64,000 nucleotides of DNA from Setoptus koraiensis (lineage: Eukaryota > Arthropoda), in contig CM106585.1 in NCBI GenBank assembly GCA_048013815.1, positions 11,656,001-11,720,000 on the forward strand, in the 5' to 3' direction. Positions within the stretch are counted from its first letter, which is position 1; each line of letters begins with the position of its first letter. Position numbers and translations under genes: made by a program. The notes beneath the pieces were generated by a model. It was given only the letters and a program-made list of their open reading frames with translations. It ran no database searches and was not told where the DNA came from. This document shows, in pieces, positions 56,289 to 64,000 of this stretch.

Positions 56289-59096
56289 TCAGAGAGATGA
56301 TCTGTAACGTATCACAAGTTTTACAATGAAGAATAGTGACACTCTCAATACTACTAAAATGATAACAAGTCCCCAAAATCTAGACGCCAGTTGACCTTCT
56401 CTGAGAGACATCTCGTAGAGTTGATATGGTCTCATGTCATCGCATGACTTTACGCTTATGCCATAGCTATTAGCGAGTGAGAATTGCTTTGCGAAAATCT
56501 CAAAAATGTCCTCCTTGTCGGTGTCGCCCGGAAGAGTTGTAATCTCTGGAGGTATCGTCGATGTCAAATTTGTTACAATTTCGTTCACTACACCCTGGGC
56601 GCTATTTGTGACCGTCAAGTTGTTTACTATAGAGCGACTTGTCACTAAGTTGCTAGTAGTTGAATTGTCTGGCTCATCTTCAAAGTCTTCATCAGAGCTG
56701 GCCATAGATTCAAGCCAGTATTGTGTATATGCTTTCAACTGTTGCGGAACACCGATTAACTTTGTGTCCCCATTCTCGAAACCTTTAGGATCGCAACTAC
56801 ACAAACCAAACCCATATCTTGCTAACATGCTAATTTCAATTGTGAGTCTGTAAAAAGATGCATAACTGAGCAGGTAAAGAAATTTTGACATCCTTTTGGT
56901 CCTGACACAGAATCCCGACAAAAATACAAATGGTAAGCAGGCCCCTTGTGCTACAAACATGGCTGTGTGTACGTTGCCTATAAATATTGTTGCAAAAATG
57001 AGTCCAATTGTTTGACCAATAAGAGATCCCAAAACCAGCGCTAATGCCATCACTACCAGTCTCCATTGATAAGGTGATGTCGGTTGATCAGTCAGCGGAT
57101 AGGCAATACATATGCTCAAGATTGGCATAGTTATCTCCAGAGGCAAATCTGCAAATGTTTTGCCGAGAAGGTAAGAGGTCATCGAATACCAGCCATTGTG
57201 AAATTCTTTCAATGAGCTCTGCATGCTCAGAGTAAAAGTTAGGGAAGTGAGTCCTATTGCGGCACTTGTCATTGCATATAGTAAACAAAATTGTAAAGCT
57301 CCATTCTCCAATGTCAGTACTAGCTGTTCCTGAAGTTCAGACACAGCATCAATGTCTTTGTTGTCCAAAAGATCATTTATGTGTATCTCAGCCAAGTGAC
57401 GCGGGCACGCATTGGCGCGACCCGGTTCAGATCCAAACATCAAGGCCATGGAAAGAGGGCAGAGTATGTGAAATACTATCCTCGCTATCAGTTGCATAGG
57501 GTCTCGGATTATTGATATCCAAGTTCGGTGAGTAAGAAGCCATGTTTTGGTCCAAAAGTTTCCCTTACTCATAGAAGCACCATGAAGAAGTCTCTCACTG
57601 ACTTGAAGTTTATATCTTGTCTTGCACGGGTTGTCTGTACTTGTCTTGATTGGCGAGGACATGTTACTATCCGGCTGAGACCAAGTAGGAGATCTATCCT
57701 GATCTGATTTTTTTCTGATATTGAAATAATTAGACATTCTATCCTTGCTAAACTTGGTTGTGATCTCCTCTAATTTGGCAGCTCTCGATCTGTCATCCAT
57801 CTGACGGTAGTTGGTTAAATTCAGGTTACCCTCTGGAATTGAATAGAATTCAACTTCCTCTTCCTCCTTGATATTGTTGAGAAGAGAGTTTCTGTGCTTT
57901 TCAAAAATACGCCGATTAAACTTTTCCAATTTCATGATGGGTTCCTGTCCATATTCTCCCGACGCGATCTCTATCATAAATGAAGCCGGGTTGTAATGGA
58001 TGTCAGGAATTTCAAGATCTGATTTGGCTTCAATGAATGCAACACTCTCTTGAGGCGTTCCATCATAGATGGCATAACCTCCCGTAGACATCATGTAAAT
58101 CTTGTCAAATAAATCAAAGACTTCCCTCTGTGGTTGATGAATAGTAACAATTATAGCTATGGGGTCAATCAGTCGCCTGGATGACATTTGCACTAAATCC
58201 CTAAGAACGCACATGGTTCGGTAACAAGTTAGAGAATCTAGACCAGAGGTTGGTTCATCCAAAATAAGTATGTCAGGCTTTGATAATAGTTCTTGCGCAA
58301 TGGACACTCGTTTATATTGACCGCCAGATATCTTCTTTGTTTTTGTGTTGAGGCAATCATATATGCCCAACAAGCTAGCAACGCGCTCAATATTCATGTC
58401 ATGATCAAAGTTGTTTTGTATATTCTTGAGTTTTGAAGCAAACATAAGATTCTCTCTTACAGTCAAATATTCAAGTAAATAGTCTTTTTGTGGTATGGTA
58501 CTGATAGTGAGTTTTCGTTGCTTCGAATTTGTAACTCCTATGTACCCCGAATATCCTGCACTAATCCTTCGTGACAAACAGTTCAATAAGGATGTTTTGC
58601 CTGCACCGCTGGGCCCCATCACTGCTGTTAGTTGGCCCGATTTAAACGAGCCATTGAGTCCTTTGAAAATGGTCTTCTGGACTTGATCATCAGTAAGAAT
58701 GTGGTTAGATTTTTCTCCCTCATTTTTGCGGAAAACGTTAGACACATTGGTTTTCAATTTTTGGAATAGATTTGACGCAGACAATTTCGGTTGTATTTGA
58801 TAACTAAGATTACACCAAAATACCTCGAAGTGCAACATCGTTGGATCATTGTTAGACTCATTGCACGAGTATATGGAAGTTGGGCTAGCTGTGGGACTAG
58901 TATCGATGGCCGTGTGAAACGAGTCTGCCCTCGATATACTGTCATCATTGCTATTAGTAGTGATACGAGACACTGCTTGTTTAGGGGTATTCTTATTGAT
59001 TGATGATGTCGTCGCCGGTGTATCTGGCAATTTAACAACCTGGTTCAATTCCATGGTGGTCGAGTCCGCTTTGAGCTGATGATTGTTCGAGGCCAT
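56289..59096 (-). CDS. ABCG half-transporter (White/ABCG1-like)
   Basis: This intronless frame of 935 residues has the reverse domain order typical of ABCG proteins (ATPase first, then membrane domain). Visible motifs are Walker A GPSGAGKT (residues 161-168), the ABC signature ISGGQ (256-260), Walker B ILILDEPTSGLDS (about 276-288), and the switch segment VTIHQP. The C-terminal half has about six hydrophobic helices, including the ABCG-typical GxxSLTFTLSMQSSLKEFHNGWYS region. It also carries an extracellular loop before the last helix enlarged by an Asn/Thr/Ser-rich insertion (roughly residues 795-880). A linker of about 130 Ser/Lys-rich residues follows the ATPase. It probably exports lipids or other small hydrophobic compounds as a homo- or heterodimer. 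Most ABCG half-transporters are 600-700 residues, so length is added by the N-terminal tail, linker and loop. The stop codon directly abuts an inverted-repeat element. Confidence 0.93.
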   Translation of the reverse strand: MASNNHQLKADSTTMELNQVVKLPDTPATTSSINKNTPKQAVSRITTNSNDDSISRADSFHTAIDTSPTASPTSIYSCNESNNDPTMLHFEVFWCNLSYQIQPKLSASNLFQKLKTNVSNVFRKNEGEKSNHILTDDQVQKTIFKGLNGSFKSGQLTAVMGPSGAGKTSLLNCLSRRISAGYSGYIGVTNSKQRKLTISTIPQKDYLLEYLTVRENLMFASKLKNIQNNFDHDMNIERVASLLGIYDCLNTKTKKISGGQYKRVSIAQELLSKPDILILDEPTSGLDSLTCYRTMCVLRDLVQMSSRRLIDPIAIIVTIHQPQREVFDLFDKIYMMSTGGYAIYDGTPQESVAFIEAKSDLEIPDIHYNPASFMIEIASGEYGQEPIMKLEKFNRRIFEKHRNSLLNNIKEEEEVEFYSIPEGNLNLTNYRQMDDRSRAAKLEEITTKFSKDRMSNYFNIRKKSDQDRSPTWSQPDSNMSSPIKTSTDNPCKTRYKLQVSERLLHGASMSKGNFWTKTWLLTHRTWISIIRDPMQLIARIVFHILCPLSMALMFGSEPGRANACPRHLAEIHINDLLDNKDIDAVSELQEQLVLTLENGALQFCLLYAMTSAAIGLTSLTFTLSMQSSLKEFHNGWYSMTSYLLGKTFADLPLEITMPILSICIAYPLTDQPTSPYQWRLVVMALALVLGSLIGQTIGLIFATIFIGNVHTAMFVAQGACLPFVFLSGFCVRTKRMSKFLYLLSYASFYRLTIEISMLARYGFGLCSCDPKGFENGDTKLIGVPQQLKAYTQYWLESMASSDEDFEDEPDNSTTSNLVTSRSIVNNLTVTNSAQGVVNEIVTNLTSTIPPEITTLPGDTDKEDIFEIFAKQFSLANSYGISVKSCDDMRPYQLYEMSLREGQLASRFWGLVIILVVLRVSLFFIVKLVIRYRSSL

Positions 59097-60204
59097 TTTG
59101 TCACATGTTATTATAGCAATTGAGAAGGAATAAAAACCGATGGAGCCATTCTAGAGATTTGCGAGAAACCACTCTGAATCGTCGCCACAGACTAGATGAC
59201 TGCAAACAAGATATACTTGTGCCGTTTCACTACATTTCAATAGTTATGTTTTATGTTTGAATGCCACTGATCGTCATTATCAGATGCGTTGCACAAAAAT
59301 GAGAGTTGTTACCTTGGATAATCGTCGTCGTCGTTGCCGTCGCCAAGATCTCAAGCTCGTTTGTTGCCGTTGTTTGTGTGGAAGTGCGTGCCACTCATTC
59401 AGCCATGAATTGTTGTATTTATTATCGCTAGTTGTTATTAGATTGCTTGATCGAGGGGAGTCTCCTTCAGATTGACGGAGCCGGTTTCCATTCACTGTCG
59501 AGATTACCATTAATCATTTGTATAATGATTTTGGTGCTCGACTCTTTCGGTGATCTGATGGGCATAATTTATTTGACATTTGCTGTTAGTTAACATCCCA
59601 AATTCTATATTTAATGCTTATAGAGATGTCGGCAATGGATTAATAAGACTAGGGTAACATTTCGTCTGGCAGGCAAATAAAAACAATCAGTTTATGTAAT
59701 ACTATTATTGCGTCTACACAGCACAGATATCCCCGCATGAAGCGCCCGTATATAACCCCTTTTGTTTGCAATGCACCGGCGTGCTCGTGCACCATATGGG
59801 CGCACCAACTTGGATTTGAAAAAAAATGCGGCAAAATGTTAGAATTGATTCTCAAGTATTCCACAAAAGTCTCACAGTCGTTCCAAAAAGTTGGGGCACT
59901 TCGATATTTGTAGATATTCGCATTTTTGGTGCGAATATCTGAGTGCAGTGATATGTCAGTGGACGACTAAGACGAAGGCAAGAAAAAATTACAAATACAT
60001 GTAGACATAAGGAAAGCTATGGTGGTTAGTTGATGTTGTCTTTTTAATTGTCGCTCGACAGCTTGTTGGTGGCGCTGTAGCCCGTCGAGTCGGTGTACTT
60101 ATATATTAAATTACTCATGGTCTCCTAACAATGAGGATGAAATAAATTCGCAATAAAAAACAAACCGGAAATTGAGCAGGTGAATTGTCTTACTTGACAA
60201 CCGT
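59097..60204. other. Intergenic region between ABCG and the Q/H-rich PPxY gene
   Basis: No complete gene is seen. The part near 59097 should include the ABCG promoter. A possible short minus-strand 3' exon (60044-60124, acceptor TTAG) is discussed under findings. The rest (59500-60000) is unique AT-rich DNA with nothing recognised. Confidence 0.45.
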
Positions 60205-61755
60205 CTAGTTGGAGATATTAGCATAATCTGATTTCTCTAAATTGCTTTTCATCTTTTGTCTGAGGAATGTTTCATAGCTTGGCGGTGGCTTATATGGAGG
60301 TAGTTCAACAGACAGTTTCCTATGGGACTGCGTTCGTTCTTGGCTTCCCAAAACAGAGTTTCTAGACAATTTAGTGTTCTCGTAAGTGTTGTCCTCTTGC
60401 TGGAGGTGGCGTTTAGAGAAATCCTGGTTGCAATATACAGGATCTTGACTACCAGTATCTGTGTAGATTTCGCTCTCTTGTAGTATTTGCTGAGGGTTCG
60501 AGTAAATCGGGGCCGATATAGTGGAGGAGAAAAGTCTGTTGGTTGATATGGCAGAAGATATCATAGGTTCGAATGCGGATGCATAGTGATGCTGATGAGG
60601 GTTCAGTTGATTTTGATAGTGCTGATGGTAATGATGCTGATGCATTTGTTGAGGATGCTGCTGGTTCAACTGGTGCTGATGGGCTGAGTGCTGGCTAAGC
60701 GAATGTTGCTGGTGATGATGAGTGGTTTGTTGTGGGAACTGTCTTTCCAAGTGACATTGTTCTTGACAGAGTTTTTCCTGGTGCATTCGATCCTGATAAA
60801 GTTGCTGTTGTTGTTGTTGTTGTTGCGAGGGCTGCTGTTGGAGAGGTTGTTGTTGAGAGGGTTGCTGCAATTTTAGGATCTGCTGTTGTTGTTGCTGCTG
60901 GAGCTGTTGCATGTGATTGGGATGCTGCTGCAATAGTTGTAAATGATGGGCATTCTTAGGGTTTTGATCAGGACTTTGGTACATTGGCTGCATTTGATGT
61001 TGTTGAAATTGTAGATGATGGTTGTGCTGATGTTGGTTGTGCTGCTGCTGTTGTTGATGTGGTGTTTGACTAATATCTGGTTGTAGGTGAGCGGGTGCTT
61101 GATTTTGTAGCTCGAGATGTTGATGCAGATATTGAGCTTGTTGTGGGTTCTGTGATGGTTGTTGCGGCGGCTGTATTTGCTTCAGTTGTTGTTGCTGTTG
61201 TGGTTGTTGTTGCGGTTGGTGTAGCGGTTTCGGTTGGTGTTGTGATTGTGGTTGGTGCTGTGATTGAGGTTGGTGCTGTGGTTGCGGTTGCTGTTGTGGT
61301 TGCTGTTGGTGTTGCATTTGCAGTTGGTGCTGTGGTTGTGGTTGGTGTTGTAACTGTGGTTGTGGTGGTAGCTGTAGTTGTGGTTGTAGTTGGTGTGGCA
61401 GTTGTGGTTGATTATGATTATACTGAAATGGATGGGCTTGTTGGTGAACAAATTGTTTACTGCTCTGCATAGGCTGAAACACGGGCGAAGATGTAAAATA
61501 ATGGATATTCGTCTTAGGTAGGTGATGATGATTGGCATTTCCAACGATGGGCGCCATAGTGTTGTCCAATTGATCAAACTCGTTCAACAGAGGACCGCCG
61601 GACACATTAAAATCGTGTAGGTGTTGAGGATATTGGAAGATACAACTGTGCATGTTTGATCGTGTTTGACCAAATTCTCCGGAATTTGAAAACTCGTATC
61701 GCTGACCTCTCTTCTTGTGCAGCCAATTTACCATTGATGTCTTGATAGAGGGCAT
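60205..61755 (-). CDS. Q/H/P-rich protein with C-terminal PPxY motifs, family unknown
   Basis: A 516-residue frame runs from ATG 61753-61755 to TAG 60205-60207. I do not recognise a domain. The first ~95 residues are mixed sequence beginning MPSIKTSMVNWLHKKRGQRYEF. Residues ~110-390 are almost only Gln, His, Pro and Leu, encoded by CAR/CAY-rich DNA. The last ~100 residues are ordered-looking and contain VELPPYKPPPSYETFLRQK, which has LPPY and PPSY motifs. PPxY is the known ligand for WW domains of NEDD4-type ubiquitin ligases and YAP-like proteins, so an adaptor role is plausible but inferred. Several acidic-tyrosine contexts (IYTDTGSQDPVYCN, NTYENTKL, DYANISN) could be phosphorylated. Antisense frames here are shadows of the repeat. 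It is divergent from the TAK1-like gene, 551 bp between start codons. Confidence 0.65.
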   Translation of the reverse strand: MPSIKTSMVNWLHKKRGQRYEFSNSGEFGQTRSNMHSCIFQYPQHLHDFNVSGGPLLNEFDQLDNTMAPIVGNANHHHLPKTNIHYFTSSPVFQPMQSSKQFVHQQAHPFQYNHNQPQLPHQLQPQLQLPPQPQLQHQPQPQHQLQMQHQQQPQQQPQPQHQPQSQHQPQSQHQPKPLHQPQQQPQQQQQLKQIQPPQQPSQNPQQAQYLHQHLELQNQAPAHLQPDISQTPHQQQQQHNQHQHNHHLQFQQHQMQPMYQSPDQNPKNAHHLQLLQQHPNHMQQLQQQQQQQILKLQQPSQQQPLQQQPSQQQQQQQQLYQDRMHQEKLCQEQCHLERQFPQQTTHHHQQHSLSQHSAHQHQLNQQHPQQMHQHHYHQHYQNQLNPHQHHYASAFEPMISSAISTNRLFSSTISAPIYSNPQQILQESEIYTDTGSQDPVYCNQDFSKRHLQQEDNTYENTKLSRNSVLGSQERTQSHRKLSVELPPYKPPPSYETFLRQKMKSNLEKSDYANISN

Positions 61756-62306
61756 GATTGGTGGCGTTGACAGAGATTACTTGATGCTAAATTTAGAAAT
61801 ATATCTATTATCCTCAGGGTTATTGGAACAGTTGCGTGATTATTAAGGTGAGCACAATGAATGTAGTTGCGATTGGTTGTGTGAGTAGGTAACAACAGGT
61901 TAGGATGAACGCATTATCCTCCACAATGGTTGTCAGTATAAAATGTTGTAGGAAAATATTTCGGAGATCGCGTGATAATTTGATCAATTAGCAGAACATT
62001 CACACGCTCATTTTGAAACATGATTTTTAGTGACGTTGACACCACAATGCGCATCATATGTTTTCTCCATTAGCTATGAACTGTGCAAGATTTGTTGATT
62101 ACTCTGCGGACAACAATAACAACACGATAATAAACACCATGGATTGTCGTTGACATCCTATGACCTGCTACAATATTATAATATTACAAACCAATAATAA
62201 TAATATCACAAACAAATAATAATAATATTACAAACCAATAATAATAATATTACAAACAAATAATAATAATATTACAAACTAATAATAATATAAATTTATT
62301 ACTAAC
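61756..62306. promoter_or_regulatory. Shared upstream region of the PPxY gene and the TAK1-like gene
   Basis: These 551 bp lie between divergent start codons. The right end carries an AT-rich 22-bp tandem repeat (62176-62290) immediately before the kinase ATG. No specific transcription-factor site can be named. Confidence 0.4.
62176..62290. repeat. 22-bp AT-rich tandem repeat, about five copies
   Basis: The unit AATATTACAAACCAATAATAAT recurs with single-base variants (C, A or T after ACAAA[C]). It ends about 20 bp before the ATG at 62307, so most of the kinase 5' UTR or core promoter consists of it. Confidence 0.85.
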
Positions 62307-63494
62307 ATGCCTCGATTTAACCAACACCTCCCGTCACCCGTGTCGCCAATGGACCAATTCGTTGAAGAGATAAGCCCAAAGGATCTTAAATTATTCGAGG
62401 CGATAGGACGCGGCAGTTATGGCACTGTGCGGATAGGGATTTGGAAAAAAAGGACGGTAGCCGTCAAAATATTCCAAACGGCGGAGGAAAGGGAATCATT
62501 TGAGGTTGAAGTTCAACAGTTGTCCTGCGTAAAACACCCAAACATTATCACTCTTTATGGTGCCTGCACCAAGAACCTACCCGCCTACCTGGTTATGGAA
62601 TATGCCGAGAGCGGCAGCCTGAACCACCTCCTGCATGAGACGGCAAATCCATATGATTTAAATAACGCACTCAGTTGGGCCCTTCAGACGGCTAAAGGCG
62701 TTGCCTATCTACATAATATGAAACCAAAACCAATCATGCATCGCGACCTTAAACCCGCCAACTTATTATTATTTTCAGGCGGCAGTATACTAAAAATTTG
62801 CGACTTTGGAACCGCCTGTGCCGTCAGGACTCAAATGACTAACAACACCGGATCAGCCAGTTACATGGCGCCGGAGGTGTTCAAGACCTCAAGCTACCAT
62901 GAGAAGTGTGATGTCTTTAGCTGGGCAATAGTACTGTGGGAAGTGTTGGCCAGGCGGAGGCCGTTTTGTAATAATGACGACGCAAACATTAATCCATATC
63001 AGATTATGTGGGCGATCAACAGCGGCGAACGGCCCAAGTCTCTGGAAAACTGTCCAGATGTGATAGAAAATCTGATGCAAAGGTCGTGGGCGGTTGAGCC
63101 CACAACCAGGCCCTCCATGATTGATATTGTTGAAGAAATGAAATATATATGCACACTACTTGGTCAATATTCGGATACCATCGACCATCTTATCGTAAGC
63201 CCTCACAAGAAATTGGATCCAAGTTTCAAGCCCATACCTCCCGATGGTGTGGATCATGAGTCGTTGATGTTATTCCGTCAGCAAAACAGATACAATAGTG
63301 AATATCTACGATTGACGCTCGAGGAGGAGATGCTAAAAGAACGCGACCTTTATCTAGACTCGATAGAAATAAATAGTGACGACAAAGAGTTTGCTCGACT
63401 TAGAGATGACATCAAAACACTGAGAAAGAGGAAATCGTCTATGATCGAACAATTCGACACTTTGAGGGAAGTGGATGGTTGGACGTTCGTATGA
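62307..63494 (+). CDS. TAK1-like MAP3 kinase (MAP3K7 family), intronless
   Basis: The frame encodes 395 residues. The kinase domain spans about 25-300: glycine loop GRGSYGTV (34-41), ATP lysine in VAVK (Lys54), catalytic HRDLKPAN (145-152), DFG (166-168), and APE (188-190). The activation loop TACAVRTQMTNNTGSASYMAPE is distinctly TAK1; Thr175, Thr178 and Ser183 match TAK1's known phosphorylated positions. KCDVFSWAIVLWEVLARRRPF is also typical. TAK1 acts with TAB1/TAB2 downstream of TNF, IMD and TGF-beta receptors to activate JNK/p38 and NF-kB kinases. The C terminus (about 330-390) is a charged helix like TAK1's TAB2/3-binding coiled coil, but the ~200-residue Ser/Pro linker of full TAK1 is missing (typical length ~580-680). 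The short, intronless form suggests a retro-derived or lineage-specific paralogue, as with Drosophila Takl genes. An ATTAAA lies at 63542. Confidence 0.9.
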   Translation: MPRFNQHLPSPVSPMDQFVEEISPKDLKLFEAIGRGSYGTVRIGIWKKRTVAVKIFQTAEERESFEVEVQQLSCVKHPNIITLYGACTKNLPAYLVMEYAESGSLNHLLHETANPYDLNNALSWALQTAKGVAYLHNMKPKPIMHRDLKPANLLLFSGGSILKICDFGTACAVRTQMTNNTGSASYMAPEVFKTSSYHEKCDVFSWAIVLWEVLARRRPFCNNDDANINPYQIMWAINSGERPKSLENCPDVIENLMQRSWAVEPTTRPSMIDIVEEMKYICTLLGQYSDTIDHLIVSPHKKLDPSFKPIPPDGVDHESLMLFRQQNRYNSEYLRLTLEEEMLKERDLYLDSIEINSDDKEFARLRDDIKTLRKRKSSMIEQFDTLREVDGWTFV

Positions 63495-64000
63495 AGGATA
63501 AATTTTTATACAATTATCACCTCGTTGATTTCAATTTTTAAATTAAAGCTCATTATATTGAGTTTCATTTATTCAGTCATTTAGTCGACAACAATGCACT
63601 CAAAATATTTTTTAGACATTAATCACACATTACACTATTTCGAAATGTAGAATTGATTGCGTGTGGTGGACCATAGATATTGATAAACTTTCGTGGGTGA
63701 TAATGGATAATGATAGGTGTAATATCTGACTACGGTAGTTGAATTATCTGATGGTTATCGAAACAAGAACCAGCGATCATTTGACTTGGTTACAACCTAG
63801 TTAGAACTGCTGGAGTGATCGAGTTAATTATTGAGGGCAACGTTCAAACCGAGAAAATCACTTTTATCAGTTCCACTTTCATCAGTGGATACGCATAGGC
63901 AATTATCTAACTTTTTGTTAGTGTTTCCGCTATTTAATGATTGGTAGTACAACATAAAAATCGACTATTAACAACTAAATTAGAAATATATTCAATATCT
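63495..64000. other. Downstream of the TAK1-like gene; nothing further recognised
   Basis: ATTAAA at 63542-63547 could end the kinase transcript. The remaining ~450 bp of AT-rich DNA to the window edge show no gene or repeat. Confidence 0.5.

Overview
The window is nuclear DNA of a multicellular animal, most likely an arthropod. The evidence is spliced genes with short GT-AG introns (93, 98, 111 and 121 bp are resolvable), metazoan gene families (a LIMPETin, a raw-like protein, LAMP, TAK1, NTPDase, Dicer), AATAAA signals, and no bacterial features. The run of compact or intronless genes beside very CAA/CAG-rich genes, plus a Dicer-like protein without a helicase, would fit a mite. That placement is inference and is not proven by the sequence. 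No rRNA, tRNA, CRISPR array or retrovirus-like element was recognised.

Layout. Left edge (77-547, minus): first coding exon of an SLC17-type transporter that leaves the window. 4267-12263 (plus): a three-exon gene for a ~2470-residue disordered protein of unknown family. 12.3-18.6 kb: gene-free, full of micro- and minisatellites, with an array of heat-shock-element-like dyads and a recurring TTACGCAAC motif. 18589-21624 (plus): a Q-rich protein with an internal hydrophobic segment, unrecognised. It converges on a LAMP gene (22023-22871, minus). A tiny OST4 gene lies at 24193-24378 (minus). An SLC17-like transporter of three exons (25985-28293, plus) converges on a raw-like gene (28534-30159, minus). 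A LIMPETin gene (PET plus six LIM domains, four coding exons) fills 31548-37599 (minus). After ~3.8 kb without a gene come TMEM165/GDT1 (41420-42475, minus) and ribosomal protein S3A (44514-45308, minus). RpS3A is head-to-head with a TFB2-like mitochondrial transcription/rRNA-methyltransferase family gene (46063-47248, plus). Next is a Dicer-like gene (48052-51303, plus), then an ecto-NTPDase (51567-53774, minus), an ABCG transporter (56289-59096, minus), a Q/H-rich PPxY protein (60205-61755, minus) and a TAK1-like kinase (62307-63494, plus).

Most of these are unlinked housekeeping and signalling genes: ER glycosylation (OST4), Golgi Mn/Ca transport (TMEM165), lysosome (LAMP), translation (RpS3A), mitochondrial expression (TFB2-like) and small-RNA processing (Dicer). 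There is no operon logic. Neighbouring genes share short head-to-head or tail-to-tail intervals.

The main points for a second look are these. First, a Dicer-like gene that appears to consist only of platform/PAZ, two RNase III domains with intact acidic residues, and a dsRBD, with a fold-back MITE-like element between its two coding blocks. Second, a 100-bp perfect inverted repeat (730 bp end to end) ending six bases from the ABCG stop codon and supplying an AATAAA. Third, LIM domains in the LIMPETin interrupted by in-frame low-complexity insertions. Fourth, a raw-like gene whose stop codon is inside its polyadenylation signal. Fifth, an OST4 gene small enough to be easily missed.
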